Below are positions 1 through 8,583 of a DNA stretch of 38,148 nt, piece after piece. Where the stretch lies: positions 4,901 to 43,048 of the forward strand of contig DKIG01000044.1 in assembly GCA_002454165.1 (NCBI GenBank). The letters are read 5' to 3'. The notes beneath the pieces were generated by a model. The model made no database searches and was not told the DNA's origin. It worked only from the letters and a program-made list of their open reading frames with translations. The translations under genes were made by a program, and so were the position numbers. The first letter of the stretch is position 1. Each line of letters opens with the position of its first letter. Origin of the DNA: Gammaproteobacteria bacterium UBA6724 (GTDB lineage: Bacteria > Pseudomonadota > Gammaproteobacteria > Pseudomonadales > Azotimanducaceae).

Positions 1-614
1 TTGAGATCGGGTGGCAAAATTTTCTCATACGGCATATCGCTGAGTTCGCGCAGGCTTTCTATGATGGTGGTGCCGGGTGCAAACACCAGCGCGTTTTTCA
101 TAAACTTTTCCTTCGTGTAACGCAACGCCATCGCAAACTCGGTGGCGATGATCGCGCCGATCAACACGGTTTTCCCGGCGCCCATCGCCAGGGCGAGGAT
201 GTAACTGGGGTAATCCAAAATTACCGCTTCGTGTAGCGTCTTAATTTTTTTCTTTTTAACCCAGTCCAAATCACTTCTGACTCTTTCGATCTCATCGTCT
301 ATGTTTGTCCGCTCTATCGCCTCTTCGTGTAATGATAATCCGAGGGCATTAAAAAAGGTTTCTTTATCAGCACCGTAACAGTGTTTGTAGAGATCGATGA
401 TGTGTGGTGTTTTTAATCTAAGGCGGACATACCAGTAAGTTTCCAGCGCGGCAAACTGCGGTTCGCGTAGATATTTAAGAAACGGACTGCCTTCCTGGGC
501 TTCCTTTTGGAAGGCAAGAATCTCGCCGATCAGCGGAAAATCAGCACAAGCATATCCGCGCTCGCGCCATTCGGCGACCTCCGCGGCGAGTGAGTTGAAT
601 AGCGTATTTTCCAT
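1..614 (-). CDS. Type III Res-like DEAD/DEAH helicase, N-terminal part (gene runs out of window)
   Basis: Reading the minus strand from the ATG at 614 gives an open frame to the window edge (204 codons seen, no stop). A Walker A motif AMGAGKT lies at residues 143-149, followed by a hydrophobic helix and then an APG-containing strand typical of superfamily 2 helicases. The roughly 140-residue N-terminal extension is like those of Res-type restriction helicases or DEAD/DEAH proteins paired with DNA methylases. The family role would be ATP-driven DNA translocation in restriction, but no nuclease domain is visible because the C-terminus lies outside. No strong Shine-Dalgarno precedes the ATG. A methylase-HNH gene lies at 31714; whether the two ever belonged together cannot be judged here. 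Confidence 0.75.
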   Translation of the reverse strand, partial: MENTLFNSLAAEVAEWRERGYACADFPLIGEILAFQKEAQEGSPFLKYLREPQFAALETYWYVRLRLKTPHIIDLYKHCYGADKETFFNALGLSLHEEAIERTNIDDEIERVRSDLDWVKKKKIKTLHEAVILDYPSYILALAMGAGKTVLIGAIIATEFAMALRYTKEKFMKNALVFAPGTTIIESLRELSDMPYEKILPPDL

Positions 615-855
615 GCAGGTATTTTTATATTTCTTAGTATGTTGGGTTATGTGACGCTACTGCACCATCTTTGCAACTTAACTTATTCAGCATTTCCATG
701 ATGCTGACGGTGTTCGCTTTTCATTTCAAACCCAAATCCTCCGTGAAGAGATATATTTCCAACATTGCGGATTTTTGAGTAGGCAGTGCCCAATATTAAT
801 CAATGCGGATTTAGGTATATAATCTCCCATTCTTTCCCATGAATAAAGACAATGT
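615..855. other. Intergenic gap between cca and the helicase gene
   Basis: This 241-bp AT-rich stretch holds no convincing gene. Open frames across it have no start with a ribosome site and no recognisable product. It must carry the promoter of the leftward helicase gene and the 3' untranslated end of cca, but no clear -35/-10 pair or terminator hairpin is visible. Confidence 0.5.
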
Positions 856-2013
856 TTACACCTTTCTTGACTGTTCAATGTAATCAATTTGTTTCTGCCT
901 GATTGCCTCGCCCAGGGCGGGACCGGTGGCGTCGGTGGAAATTGTTGATGCGTTGACGGCGCGGGCAATTTTAAGTAACGCCATCCATCTGTCTCCTAGG
1001 TCTGTCCTCTTCTGACTTCCCTGCCGACTTCTCTTCTGACTTCCCTTCTGAGCAGCATCAAGTCCTGGGTGACCCAGGACGGGATAGCCTATACTGGTCG
1101 CCATAGCGTTAAAACTTGCAAACCGTTCCGGCCTCCGCAAGGCATCAATCTGATATAAAAACGCCACAATTTCCACCGGATCAAGCGCCGATAGGTTTGC
1201 CCACTCGTAGATATGAGTAGCGATGAGGGAGGTAATCTCGGTTCTTGCCCGGGTGCATTTCAGACGGGAACAGAGGTTTTCAATCTGCCTACTGCTCTGG
1301 TCCGCCAGCAAGAGTACGAAGCGGCTCTCAATGTCGGTGACCTCTTGGGCATGACGCTCAATCTGTGCCAAACCCGTATCGGTGATTTCTGGCCAGAGAG
1401 TCATAGCGCCGCCAATTTTTTGTAGCCAGGAAAAAAAGATACCCGGAGCAGGGGTCGCCAGCGCCTTGTCCATTTCCGCCAGAATCCGCTCCCCTGGTAG
1501 TTGGCTTAGTTGATCTTCCGCCACCATTGCAGTGACCAGGCGGGTTGTGGTGTCGTGAGAGTTGAACCCTAACCCATGAAACCGCGCCTTGAATCGCGCC
1601 AGCCTGAGGATGCGTAGCGGGTCTTCTGAAAAAGCAGGGGAGACATGCCGCAACACTTTTCCGCTCAGGTCAGCCTGACCGCCATAAGGATCAATCAGGA
1701 CGCCATCCGTGTCTTTTGCCATAGCGTTGATGGTCAGGTCCCGGCGTAGCAGATCTTCTTCCAGAGTCACCTCCGAACTGGCATGGCATTCAAAACCCTG
1801 ATGCCCAGGACCGATTTTGCGCTCGGTTCGGGCAAGGGCGTATTCCGCGCCGGTGTCTGGATGCAAAAATACCGGGAAGTCCTTGCCTACGGGACGGAAG
1901 CCCTGTTGCAGCATCTCCTCTGGACTGCTACCCACCACCACATAATCCCGTTCAGTAATCGGCAAGCCGAGTAACTCATCTCGGACGGCACCACCAACGA
2001 GATAGATTTTCAT
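856..2013 (-). CDS. cca: CCA-adding tRNA nucleotidyltransferase, HD motif absent
   Basis: The enzyme builds or repairs the 3'-CCA end of tRNAs in the cytosol. The 385-residue protein starts MKIYLVGGAVRDELLG, the class II nucleotidyltransferase signature, with ERD at residues 21-23 as the metal-binding pair and RRDLTINAMAK downstream. The start at 2013 is chosen because its ATG overlaps the apaH TGA (ATGA) and begins exactly at the family N-terminus; a longer frame to 2085 runs back into apaH. E. coli Cca is 412 residues with a C-terminal HD phosphohydrolase domain. Here the HD motif is missing: the matching segment reads LLLADQ. Near residues 335-350 an in-frame 24-bp direct duplication encodes GSQKRSRQ/GSQKRTDL. 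The gene is last in the lptD-surA-pdxA-rsmA-apaH-cca run. Confidence 0.95.
   Translation of the reverse strand: MKIYLVGGAVRDELLGLPITERDYVVVGSSPEEMLQQGFRPVGKDFPVFLHPDTGAEYALARTERKIGPGHQGFECHASSEVTLEEDLLRRDLTINAMAKDTDGVLIDPYGGQADLSGKVLRHVSPAFSEDPLRILRLARFKARFHGLGFNSHDTTTRLVTAMVAEDQLSQLPGERILAEMDKALATPAPGIFFSWLQKIGGAMTLWPEITDTGLAQIERHAQEVTDIESRFVLLLADQSSRQIENLCSRLKCTRARTEITSLIATHIYEWANLSALDPVEIVAFLYQIDALRRPERFASFNAMATSIGYPVLGHPGLDAAQKGSQKRSRQGSQKRTDLGDRWMALLKIARAVNASTISTDATGPALGEAIRQKQIDYIEQSRKV
1007..1046. repeat. In-frame 24-bp direct duplication inside cca
   Basis: A 16-bp sequence CTCTTCTGACTTCCCT at 1007-1022 recurs at 1031-1046, a 24-bp period. It encodes two similar octapeptides, so the reading frame is kept. 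It lies in the C-terminal part of cca, in a lysine/arginine/glutamine-rich stretch with no counterpart in E. coli Cca. Confidence 0.8.
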
Positions 2014-2807
2014 CTGCTGGCGGGTATGGAAAAGCGGACATCGTCTTCCAGCCGCAAAGCGGTGAGCTCCCGTCCCCAGACGCAACCGGTGTCCAGTGCC
2101 CGGACGAAGTCGGCATCGGCTCTGCCTTCAAGCGCTGCCCAGTGTCCGAAGAGGACAGTCACATCATCTTGCCTGGGGAAACTGAACCAGGGCGCGAACC
2201 CTGCTGGTTGTATATCTGCTTTGTGATTCAATTCAAGTTGTCCGTCTCGGGTGCAGTAACGCAGTCGGGTAAGGCAATTGGTAATCACGCGGAGTCTCAA
2301 CATACCCACTTGCCGATCATCAAAAGTATCGGGGTCGTTCCCGTACATGGCTTTTAGAAATTCCATATAGTCATCATCTCGGAGTGCCGATTCTACTTCA
2401 TGAGCCCGGGCAAGACATTGCGCGAGTGACCATTGCGGCGGCAGACCCGCATGCACCATGACCAGATTCCTGATTGCATCATAGTGCAGTATGGGTTGTC
2501 GCCTGAGCCAGTCCACATAGCGGTCCAATTTCGGGCTTGTCAGGAGGTCGCTGAGGGTATCGCTGGGCTTTTGGGTCTGCTGTCCTGTAGCGATTGCCAG
2601 AAAATGTAAATCGTGATTGCCCAGCACCACTGTTACTCTGTCCAGCCCCATCAGCAAGTCCATGACCGAGGTGTTCTTCGGGCCACGGTTGACGAGGTCA
2701 CCCACCAGCCACAATTCATCGCCACCAGGGTCGTAAGAAATTTTCTCAAGCAGTTGCTGCAATTCGTCAAAGCAACCTTGAATATCGCCGATAGCATAGG
2801 TGCTCAT
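2010..2807 (-). CDS. apaH: Symmetrical bis(5'-nucleosyl)-tetraphosphatase
   Basis: ApaH hydrolyses diadenosine tetraphosphate to two ADP and in E. coli can also remove NpnN caps from RNA. The 265-residue protein has the metallophosphoesterase blocks in order: GDIQGCFDE near the N-terminus, GDLVNRGP, GNHD and a later VMVHAGLPP. Length matches the family (about 280). The ATG at 2807 is one base past the rsmA stop and the gene ends in an ATGA overlap with cca, so translation of rsmA-apaH-cca is probably coupled. In enterobacteria apaG sits between rsmA and apaH; here there is no room for it. Confidence 0.96.
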   Translation of the reverse strand: MSTYAIGDIQGCFDELQQLLEKISYDPGGDELWLVGDLVNRGPKNTSVMDLLMGLDRVTVVLGNHDLHFLAIATGQQTQKPSDTLSDLLTSPKLDRYVDWLRRQPILHYDAIRNLVMVHAGLPPQWSLAQCLARAHEVESALRDDDYMEFLKAMYGNDPDTFDDRQVGMLRLRVITNCLTRLRYCTRDGQLELNHKADIQPAGFAPWFSFPRQDDVTVLFGHWAALEGRADADFVRALDTGCVWGRELTALRLEDDVRFSIPASR

Positions 2808-2808
2808 A

Positions 2809-3627
2809 TCAGGATGACTGTGTTAATTTTCTATCTGTTATCGTTGCTGCCTTGCGACATCCTTGCTGCTTCCTGGCAACTTGAATAGCGCAACTTACAT
2901 ACTGGCTGAGGTCTAGGTTTTCTGGTCTGAGACCTGGGTCTATTCCGCAATCTTCTAACTCGGTTGCCGAGAGGAATGCCTGCATCGCGTTTCGCAGGGT
3001 TTTCCTGCGATAGCTAAACACCTGTTTGAGTATTTCTCCCAGGATGAGGGGATTGGCAGGAGGCTTGTCAGCCCGCGGGGACAGTCTCAGCACCGCACCA
3101 TGTACTCCGGGTATAGGCTTGAATGCTTCCGGAGGGACTTCAAATATCTTCTCAGCACGGCAGTGATACTGCGCCATGATGGTCAGCCGCCCATAGGCAG
3201 GTGTTGAGGGCAGGGCGCAAAGCCTGTCCACCACCTCGCGTTGCAGCATGAAGTGCATGTCCTGAATCTGTGCTGTGCAGTCAAACAGTCTGAACAGCAG
3301 GGGAGTTGAAATGTTGTAGGGAAGATTGCCGACGATTCTTGATTTTTCATCGGACAATAAAGCGCTGAGATCGGCTTTCAGAATATCTTCATTGTAGATA
3401 TTGACGCCTGGAAATCTGGATTGCAGCAGTTTCGTCAGAGACGTGTCTATTTCTACTAGCGACAGGTCGCAGCCTGTCTTGAAGAGCGCATCGGTCAGCG
3501 CGCCACGCCCGGGACCAATTTCGAGGATTCGATCTTCTGGCAGGGGCGCGATTGTTTGAATGATCCGGCTGATGACCTGTTCATCCTGCAGGAAGTTTTG
3601 CCCGAAACGTTTTTTTGCTCTGCTCAT
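2809..3627 (-). CDS. rsmA: 16S rRNA dimethyladenosine transferase
   Basis: RsmA (KsgA) dimethylates the two adjacent adenosines A1518 and A1519 near the 3' end of 16S rRNA during 30S maturation, using SAM. The 272-residue protein opens with KKRFGQNFLQD, has the SAM-binding loop EIGPGRGALTD, and the catalytic motif NLPYNIS. The C-terminal helical domain is present, followed by a short basic tail. It sits between pdxA and apaH, as in E. coli, with a 46-bp gap to pdxA. The ATG at 3627 has only a weak ribosome site. Confidence 0.97.
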   Translation of the reverse strand: MSRAKKRFGQNFLQDEQVISRIIQTIAPLPEDRILEIGPGRGALTDALFKTGCDLSLVEIDTSLTKLLQSRFPGVNIYNEDILKADLSALLSDEKSRIVGNLPYNISTPLLFRLFDCTAQIQDMHFMLQREVVDRLCALPSTPAYGRLTIMAQYHCRAEKIFEVPPEAFKPIPGVHGAVLRLSPRADKPPANPLILGEILKQVFSYRRKTLRNAMQAFLSATELEDCGIDPGLRPENLDLSQYVSCAIQVARKQQGCRKAATITDRKLTQSS

Positions 3628-3673
3628 TGGCGCTTTGTTAGCACGGCAGAAGCAAGCAACAATTCATCCGGCA

Positions 3674-4765
3674 TCATTCTTTACTCACTAATTCAAGCGC
3701 GCAGTTAAGCGCGGCTATCAGGCTGCCGGGGTTTGCCTTACCGGTGCCTGCCAGGTGAAGCGCAGTGCCGTGGTCCACTGAGGTCCGCACTAGGGGCAAT
3801 CCGAGGGTAACATTCACGGCTTCCCCGAAGCCGAGGCTTTTAAATGCGGGCAAGCCCTGGTCGTGATACATGGCAAGGACTGCGTCCACATCTTGCAGAT
3901 TGGAGGCTATGAAAGCCGTGTCCGCTGGAACGGGTCCCGTCAACCGGTGCCCCTCGCCTTGTAATTTTTTGATCACGGGTATCATTACATCAATTTCTTC
4001 AGAGCCCAGATAACCCTCTTCACCAGCATGGGGGTTCAAGCCGCAAATCAGCAGCCGTGGTTTCGGGATGCCAAACCTGTGCTGCAATTCATCCAGAGTG
4101 ATGCTGATGACCCGGGTAAGTAGCCCGGGACTAATTTGCCCAGGGACCTGGCGGAGCGGGAGATGGGTCGTCGCCAGGGCAACCCGAAGACTGCCAGCAA
4201 CCAGCATCATCACGACCTGAGTGGTATGAGTCCTCTCTGCCAGCCACTCAGTGTGCCCGCTGAATGTGATACCAGCATCACAAATGACTGCCTTGTGGAT
4301 GGGGCCCGTAACGAGAGCCGCACACTCGCCCTGAAGGCAGGCGTCCAGCGCCTCGTCCAGGCAACCGAGGACATAACTGGCATTGCTGGCATCTGGTTTG
4401 CCGAGGGTAACGGGAGATATGAGGTTAATCTGGTGGACATTAAACCTTCCCGGTTGATAGGGGCTATTGTTCAGGATGTTGATGTCCAGGGAAACACCGA
4501 GCAGGCTCGCGCGTTCCTGGAACATCTGGGGGTCGCCGAAGTAAACAACATCGGCATCTTTTTGGAAATCGGTGCGGCAATCGGAGAGATGCTTCTCTTC
4601 GAGGCGCTCTTCTAAACGCCCTTCTAAACGCTCTTCTAAATCATCATCCGCATCATGGCGGGAAGCGGCAAGGTGCGCCAGAACGCAAATATCAGGACCT
4701 ATCCCTGCCGGCTCGCCCGGGGATATGGCAAGGCGGGGTCTATTCCTGGACTTTGATTTCGACAA
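3674..4765 (-). CDS. pdxA: 4-hydroxythreonine-4-phosphate dehydrogenase, with internal LEER repeat
   Basis: PdxA oxidises 4-phosphohydroxy-L-threonine with NAD in vitamin B6 (pyridoxal phosphate) synthesis. Family hallmarks are visible: LAISPGEPAGIGPD at the N-terminus, GHTEWLAERT, GLNPHAGEEG and the C-terminal HDQGLPAFKSLGFGEAVN. The frame is open to ATG codons at 4807-4810, but these would overlap surA by about 70 bp. A TTG at 4765 puts ten residues before the conserved block, so I prefer it, with modest certainty. An unusual feature is a four-unit 12-bp tandem repeat at 4597-4644 that inserts an acidic/basic LEERLEGRLEERLEE segment between the first Rossmann strand and the next conserved region. 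It keeps the frame and probably adds a solvent-exposed charged helix. Confidence 0.95.
   Translation of the reverse strand: MSKSKSRNRPRLAISPGEPAGIGPDICVLAHLAASRHDADDDLEERLEGRLEERLEEKHLSDCRTDFQKDADVVYFGDPQMFQERASLLGVSLDINILNNSPYQPGRFNVHQINLISPVTLGKPDASNASYVLGCLDEALDACLQGECAALVTGPIHKAVICDAGITFSGHTEWLAERTHTTQVVMMLVAGSLRVALATTHLPLRQVPGQISPGLLTRVISITLDELQHRFGIPKPRLLICGLNPHAGEEGYLGSEEIDVMIPVIKKLQGEGHRLTGPVPADTAFIASNLQDVDAVLAMYHDQGLPAFKSLGFGEAVNVTLGLPLVRTSVDHGTALHLAGTGKANPGSLIAALNCALELVSKE
4597..4644. repeat. 4 x 12-bp tandem repeat inside pdxA
   Basis: Four 12-bp units (core CTTCTAAACGCT on the plus strand) lie at 4597, 4609, 4621 and 4633; the outer two are diverged. In the pdxA frame each unit encodes a variant of LEER. 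The whole is in frame and is absent from E. coli PdxA. Confidence 0.85.
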
Positions 4766-6032
4766 ATGCCTCGTCTCTGATCTCCCTGAGCCAGCTTTCC
4801 AGTTCATCATTAAATTTTTGGCGGCGCAAATAGCTGTCTGCCTGTCCCATTTTGAAACGATCGGTGAAGTCTTCTACCCGGCGCTCCGTCACTTCAAGAA
4901 AATGGTATCCATGTTGTGTTTGGAATACTTCGCTCACCTGGTTTAATTCGGCCGATTGGATAACTTCTTCAAATCTGGGTACAAAGACGCCGGCGCGGTT
5001 CCAGCCGAGATCGCCATCACTCAGGGCGGAACCCGAATCATCGGAATGGAGCTTGGCGACTTCCGCAAAGTCGGCACCCGCATTGACGACTTCATCTCTG
5101 ATTTGCCTGGCAAGTGCTTCGGCTTCTTCCACGGTTCTGATTTCATTGGGTTTGATTAGGACATGCCGCACCCGGCTCTGGTTAATCTGCCCCTCTGCTG
5201 CCGCGCCGCGTTTTCTAAGCAACTTGATAAAATGGTAGCCGGTGCCGCCCTTTATAGGACCCGCCACTTCCCCTATCGCCATCCTTTCAGGCAGTCCAGC
5301 GAGCACACCGGGCAGTTGTCCGGGTTTGCGCCAACCAATATCACCCCCTTCAAGGGCGGTCTGGCTGGATGACCATGTCTTGGCGAGGGTTTCAAAGTCT
5401 GCCCCCTCATCCAGCGACTGACGTATCTGGTCGGCTCTTTCTTTTGTTGCCTGGATTTCATCCGTCTCTGCCTGAGCAGGAAATGAAAGCAAAATATGGG
5501 CGATATTATATTCGTCGGCGGTGACCGACTCGCCGACTTCAGAAGCCAGAAAGTTCATGATTTCCTGCTCCGTGATCTGGATTCGTTGTCGCATGGCACC
5601 CTGTTGCACCCGGCTGATAGCAACTCCTTGGCGGATCTGCTCGCGCATTTCCCGCCAGGATGTGCCCTCGTCGGTTACTGCCTGTCGGAACTCTTCCAGC
5701 GTCATCTGGTTTTGGGCTGCTATACCTTGCAAAGTCTCGTTTAATTCTTCATCGCTGATGCGTATTCCAGCTTTTTCCGCCATTTGTAGTTGCAGGTTCT
5801 CAACAATAAGCCGTTCAATGACCTGTTGTTTGACGACTGCTACGGGAGGCGAATCTTCTGTGAGAGCGCTTTGTATCCTGCTGAATCGCTGATCAATCGT
5901 TGATTGCATAATGACATCCTCATCAACGATAACGGCGACCCGGTCCAGCAATACAAGTGCTGCCTGTGCCGGTATCGCCAGTAGTAGCAGGGTGAAAGTC
6001 ACAATAAATCTAGTCATCTTGTTCACCATCAT
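4740..6032 (-). CDS. surA: Periplasmic chaperone and peptidyl-prolyl isomerase SurA
   Basis: SurA escorts unfolded outer-membrane proteins, LptD among them, across the periplasm to the BAM complex. The 430-residue frame has a signal peptide ending in PAQA, an N-terminal chaperone module, and two parvulin (PpiC) domains at about residues 170-270 and 285-385. Each parvulin domain carries the AxHIL/VRHVL strand and a GYHF motif. A C-terminal helix completes the usual chaperone fold. Length matches E. coli (428). The first ATG is at 6032; the ATG at 6017 (MTRFIV) would give a more compact signal peptide and is equally possible. It lies directly after lptD, 42 bp away, and before pdxA, the conserved order. 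Confidence 0.97.
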   Translation of the reverse strand: MMVNKMTRFIVTFTLLLLAIPAQAALVLLDRVAVIVDEDVIMQSTIDQRFSRIQSALTEDSPPVAVVKQQVIERLIVENLQLQMAEKAGIRISDEELNETLQGIAAQNQMTLEEFRQAVTDEGTSWREMREQIRQGVAISRVQQGAMRQRIQITEQEIMNFLASEVGESVTADEYNIAHILLSFPAQAETDEIQATKERADQIRQSLDEGADFETLAKTWSSSQTALEGGDIGWRKPGQLPGVLAGLPERMAIGEVAGPIKGGTGYHFIKLLRKRGAAAEGQINQSRVRHVLIKPNEIRTVEEAEALARQIRDEVVNAGADFAEVAKLHSDDSGSALSDGDLGWNRAGVFVPRFEEVIQSAELNQVSEVFQTQHGYHFLEVTERRVEDFTDRFKMGQADSYLRRQKFNDELESWLREIRDEAFVEIKVQE

Positions 6033-6074
6033 TCGGCTAGTTTATGAGTAGGAACGACCCTGCAGGCACTTGGA

Positions 6075-8507
6075 TCAGAGACCAGAATATCCCGGTATGG
6101 CATCCTCCAGCAGGGGATCAAGTCTGCCGCCGAGGGAGGTCAGTCCCTTAAGTTGGAATTCAAAGAAGATACCACGCTTCGCCCGCCGGTCAAACCGGGT
6201 AACAAGGCCTGCGGATGATCTGAGATTGATTCTGCGCGGTTCATCCAGATAACGGCGTAGGATCAGCCTGAGTTTCCAGCAACAGCCATTGTATTCAACC
6301 CCGAACAAGGACTCCAGGGTCTGGCTTCTATCAAGGCTATAGTGCCATCTGCCGATGACAGACCAGGATGGCGTTGCTGGCAAGATAAATGACAGATCTG
6401 ATTCTTCAGCGCTGCTGCCCGGAGCATCCGGCCCAGTGCGTCGATGATGGTTCTTGGCAGCGTAGGCATAACTCAGATTAAAAATACTACCCTTCCGGGC
6501 ATGGTATCTGACTGACAGGTGGCTTCTGTTCGTCTTGCCAGGATTCTGCCCGGACAAGTTCCTCCATTCAAAGGTGGAGTGTGCGGTTAATGCTGGAGTG
6601 AAACGCGCCTCAATCCTGGCGAATAGGGGTGAAGAACCCGCCTTCCTGTCCATATCGGGTCCAGTTTCCCTGACGACATCTTGTATTCCGACATTGCGAT
6701 TTTTGAAATAGAGAAGCTGTCCTATGCCTGCGCTCAGTATCTGGGCGCCGGTTTGGGCAGACGATATGTTAGTGCTGATGCCCAGTGCGACCTGCCTGGC
6801 GTCGCCGATCCGGTCATAGCCAGTGAAGCGGTTGGCACGGAAGATTTGCGCCAGGCTCGGCGTGATAGTGACAGAATCAAAACTGGGTAGGTCGTCCTGA
6901 AACTTTTCTTCAAGGTACAGATAATAGACCCTGGTCTCCAAGGTCTGATACACCGGCTTGCCCCAGAGGGTCTTGTTACGTTCAAACACCAGCCCGGCAT
7001 CAAGCGATACCCGCCTGGTGGTAATCCTCGCCGCATCACGCAGAGTCGGTGCTGAGCCAGATGGATAATCAGTCAGATCATAGTGGCGGTGAATGATACC
7101 GACAGCAGGCGTGAAAAATCCCCAGGGTCTGCGTAACGGCAGACTCACCTGACTATCAAGGACAAGCCGTGACCCGGCTCCCGGAGCTGGTGTGCCGATG
7201 GACAGGTCGTCATCGTCCTTCCGGTACCTGGCTACCTGGATTCTGGATTTGACATCAAATACCGAAACTTGTCTGGCGTAATCAAGGGTGATCTTGGGCA
7301 GGGTGGCGTACTGTTCTATTGGGGACTGCCTCAGATTTTGGAAATTCTGCAGTTCCAATATGCCGCGCCAATGTCGGGCACCATAGGACAGTGAACCTGC
7401 CTGGCGCAATGCGGGTGGCTGGCTAGCACCCGATACGCTGTTGGCGCCTGTTGCATAGTCTGTGGCAGAGCCGACCTGACTTCCGAAATCATGCAGGTAG
7501 TCAATGTCCGAAACACGAGCGTAATTCAATCTGGAAACCCAGCCACGGGTCACGCCTCTGTGGCTCAGACGAGTAAACCATCGGTTCTGTTTTTTTAATC
7601 CAGTATTGGTCCCTGCCAGGTCCATCTGCTCAGGGTCCTTATATTGGTCATCGTCCGATAAGAAGGCACCGCCGATAAGGACATTACCAAGCGAACCCAG
7701 ATAACGAATCTCCCCCTCATGTATCAGCCCCCGCTGCCAAATGTTGCGCAGGGTGTAGGTGGCATCATAGTTGGGCGCGAGGTTGATGTACCAGGGGACG
7801 GCCAGGTCAGTGCCGCCGTCACTCTTGCGCCCTAGGCTAGGGGTCAGGAATCCCGATTGCCGCTTATCACTGGTCGGGAAACGGAAATAGGGTGTATAGG
7901 CTATGGGTATGCCCTTGATATGGAGGGTCACATGACGGGCAGTGCCATAACCTTCCTCTGGTTTGATTAGGACCGATTTTGATTTGATTGCCCAGACATG
8001 ATTGTCCGGCTCGCAGGTTGTGAACTCACCCGAATGTAGCACCAACTGCTGGTCCGCCTTGATAGTGATCTTGTCCGCCTTGCCGCTGAGTCTGCGCTCA
8101 GGTATCAGGAAACTGGCAGCATTGACTGTCGCACTCTGGTCGTTCAAATTGCCGGTTGCCCGATCGCCAGAGATGATTAGTCCCGGTTCTTGAATCGTAA
8201 CGGCACCTTCTATTCTGAAGTCCCCGGTGGCTTCGTCAATCCATGCAATATCGCTGTTGATTTGCCAAGACTCTTTGGTTATTTCAACATCACCGATAAG
8301 TTGGGTGGAGAGATTCTCGGTGTGGACCGCATTACGGGCAGAAGCGTTCATAGTGTCAACCGGAGGGTGGACGATTTTCGGTTGCGGGTAGCTCGGGTAG
8401 ATGTTACGACATTGATTGGCATCTAGATCAGCAGCCTGGACTTGCAGACCACCGCCTGCAATCAGCAAGAGCTGCAGAAACAATATATTCCATGAGAATA
8501 TACGCAT
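6075..8507 (-). CDS. lptD: LPS assembly outer-membrane protein LptD
   Basis: LptD forms the 26-strand barrel that, with lipoprotein LptE, inserts lipopolysaccharide into the outer leaflet. From the ATG at 8507 the protein is 810 residues with a signal peptide ending QVQA. The periplasmic jellyroll (OstA/LptA-like) covers about residues 55-200 and the barrel follows. Four cysteines match the E. coli pattern: C33, C165 and the adjacent pair C742-C743, which form the nonconsecutive disulfides needed for function. An upstream in-frame ATG (8540) would add 11 residues before the signal peptide. The gene heads the leftward lptD-surA-pdxA-rsmA-apaH-cca run and is divergent from amgK. Confidence 0.96.
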   Translation of the reverse strand: MRIFSWNILFLQLLLIAGGGLQVQAADLDANQCRNIYPSYPQPKIVHPPVDTMNASARNAVHTENLSTQLIGDVEITKESWQINSDIAWIDEATGDFRIEGAVTIQEPGLIISGDRATGNLNDQSATVNAASFLIPERRLSGKADKITIKADQQLVLHSGEFTTCEPDNHVWAIKSKSVLIKPEEGYGTARHVTLHIKGIPIAYTPYFRFPTSDKRQSGFLTPSLGRKSDGGTDLAVPWYINLAPNYDATYTLRNIWQRGLIHEGEIRYLGSLGNVLIGGAFLSDDDQYKDPEQMDLAGTNTGLKKQNRWFTRLSHRGVTRGWVSRLNYARVSDIDYLHDFGSQVGSATDYATGANSVSGASQPPALRQAGSLSYGARHWRGILELQNFQNLRQSPIEQYATLPKITLDYARQVSVFDVKSRIQVARYRKDDDDLSIGTPAPGAGSRLVLDSQVSLPLRRPWGFFTPAVGIIHRHYDLTDYPSGSAPTLRDAARITTRRVSLDAGLVFERNKTLWGKPVYQTLETRVYYLYLEEKFQDDLPSFDSVTITPSLAQIFRANRFTGYDRIGDARQVALGISTNISSAQTGAQILSAGIGQLLYFKNRNVGIQDVVRETGPDMDRKAGSSPLFARIEARFTPALTAHSTFEWRNLSGQNPGKTNRSHLSVRYHARKGSIFNLSYAYAAKNHHRRTGPDAPGSSAEESDLSFILPATPSWSVIGRWHYSLDRSQTLESLFGVEYNGCCWKLRLILRRYLDEPRRINLRSSAGLVTRFDRRAKRGIFFEFQLKGLTSLGGRLDPLLEDAIPGYSGL

Positions 8508-8522
8508 AGAGTGTAAAGAAAA

Positions 8523-8552
8523 TTGTTCAGACAATAACATTGTGCGGATAAT
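8523..8552 (+). promoter_or_regulatory. Candidate promoter for amgK-murU
   Basis: TTGTTC at 8523-8528 and GATAAT at 8547-8552, 18 bp apart, sit in the 76-bp divergent gap between lptD and amgK. The -35 box is inside a small inverted repeat, ATTGT-TCAG-ACAAT. This is sequence resemblance only. Confidence 0.45.
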
Positions 8553-8583
8553 AGAGTATTCAGCATTTTGGGTCAGGCAATTG

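Noticed and set aside
726..968. Minus-strand frame at the 3' end of cca
   Set aside because: It overlaps the end of cca in another frame, without a ribosome site or family resemblance.
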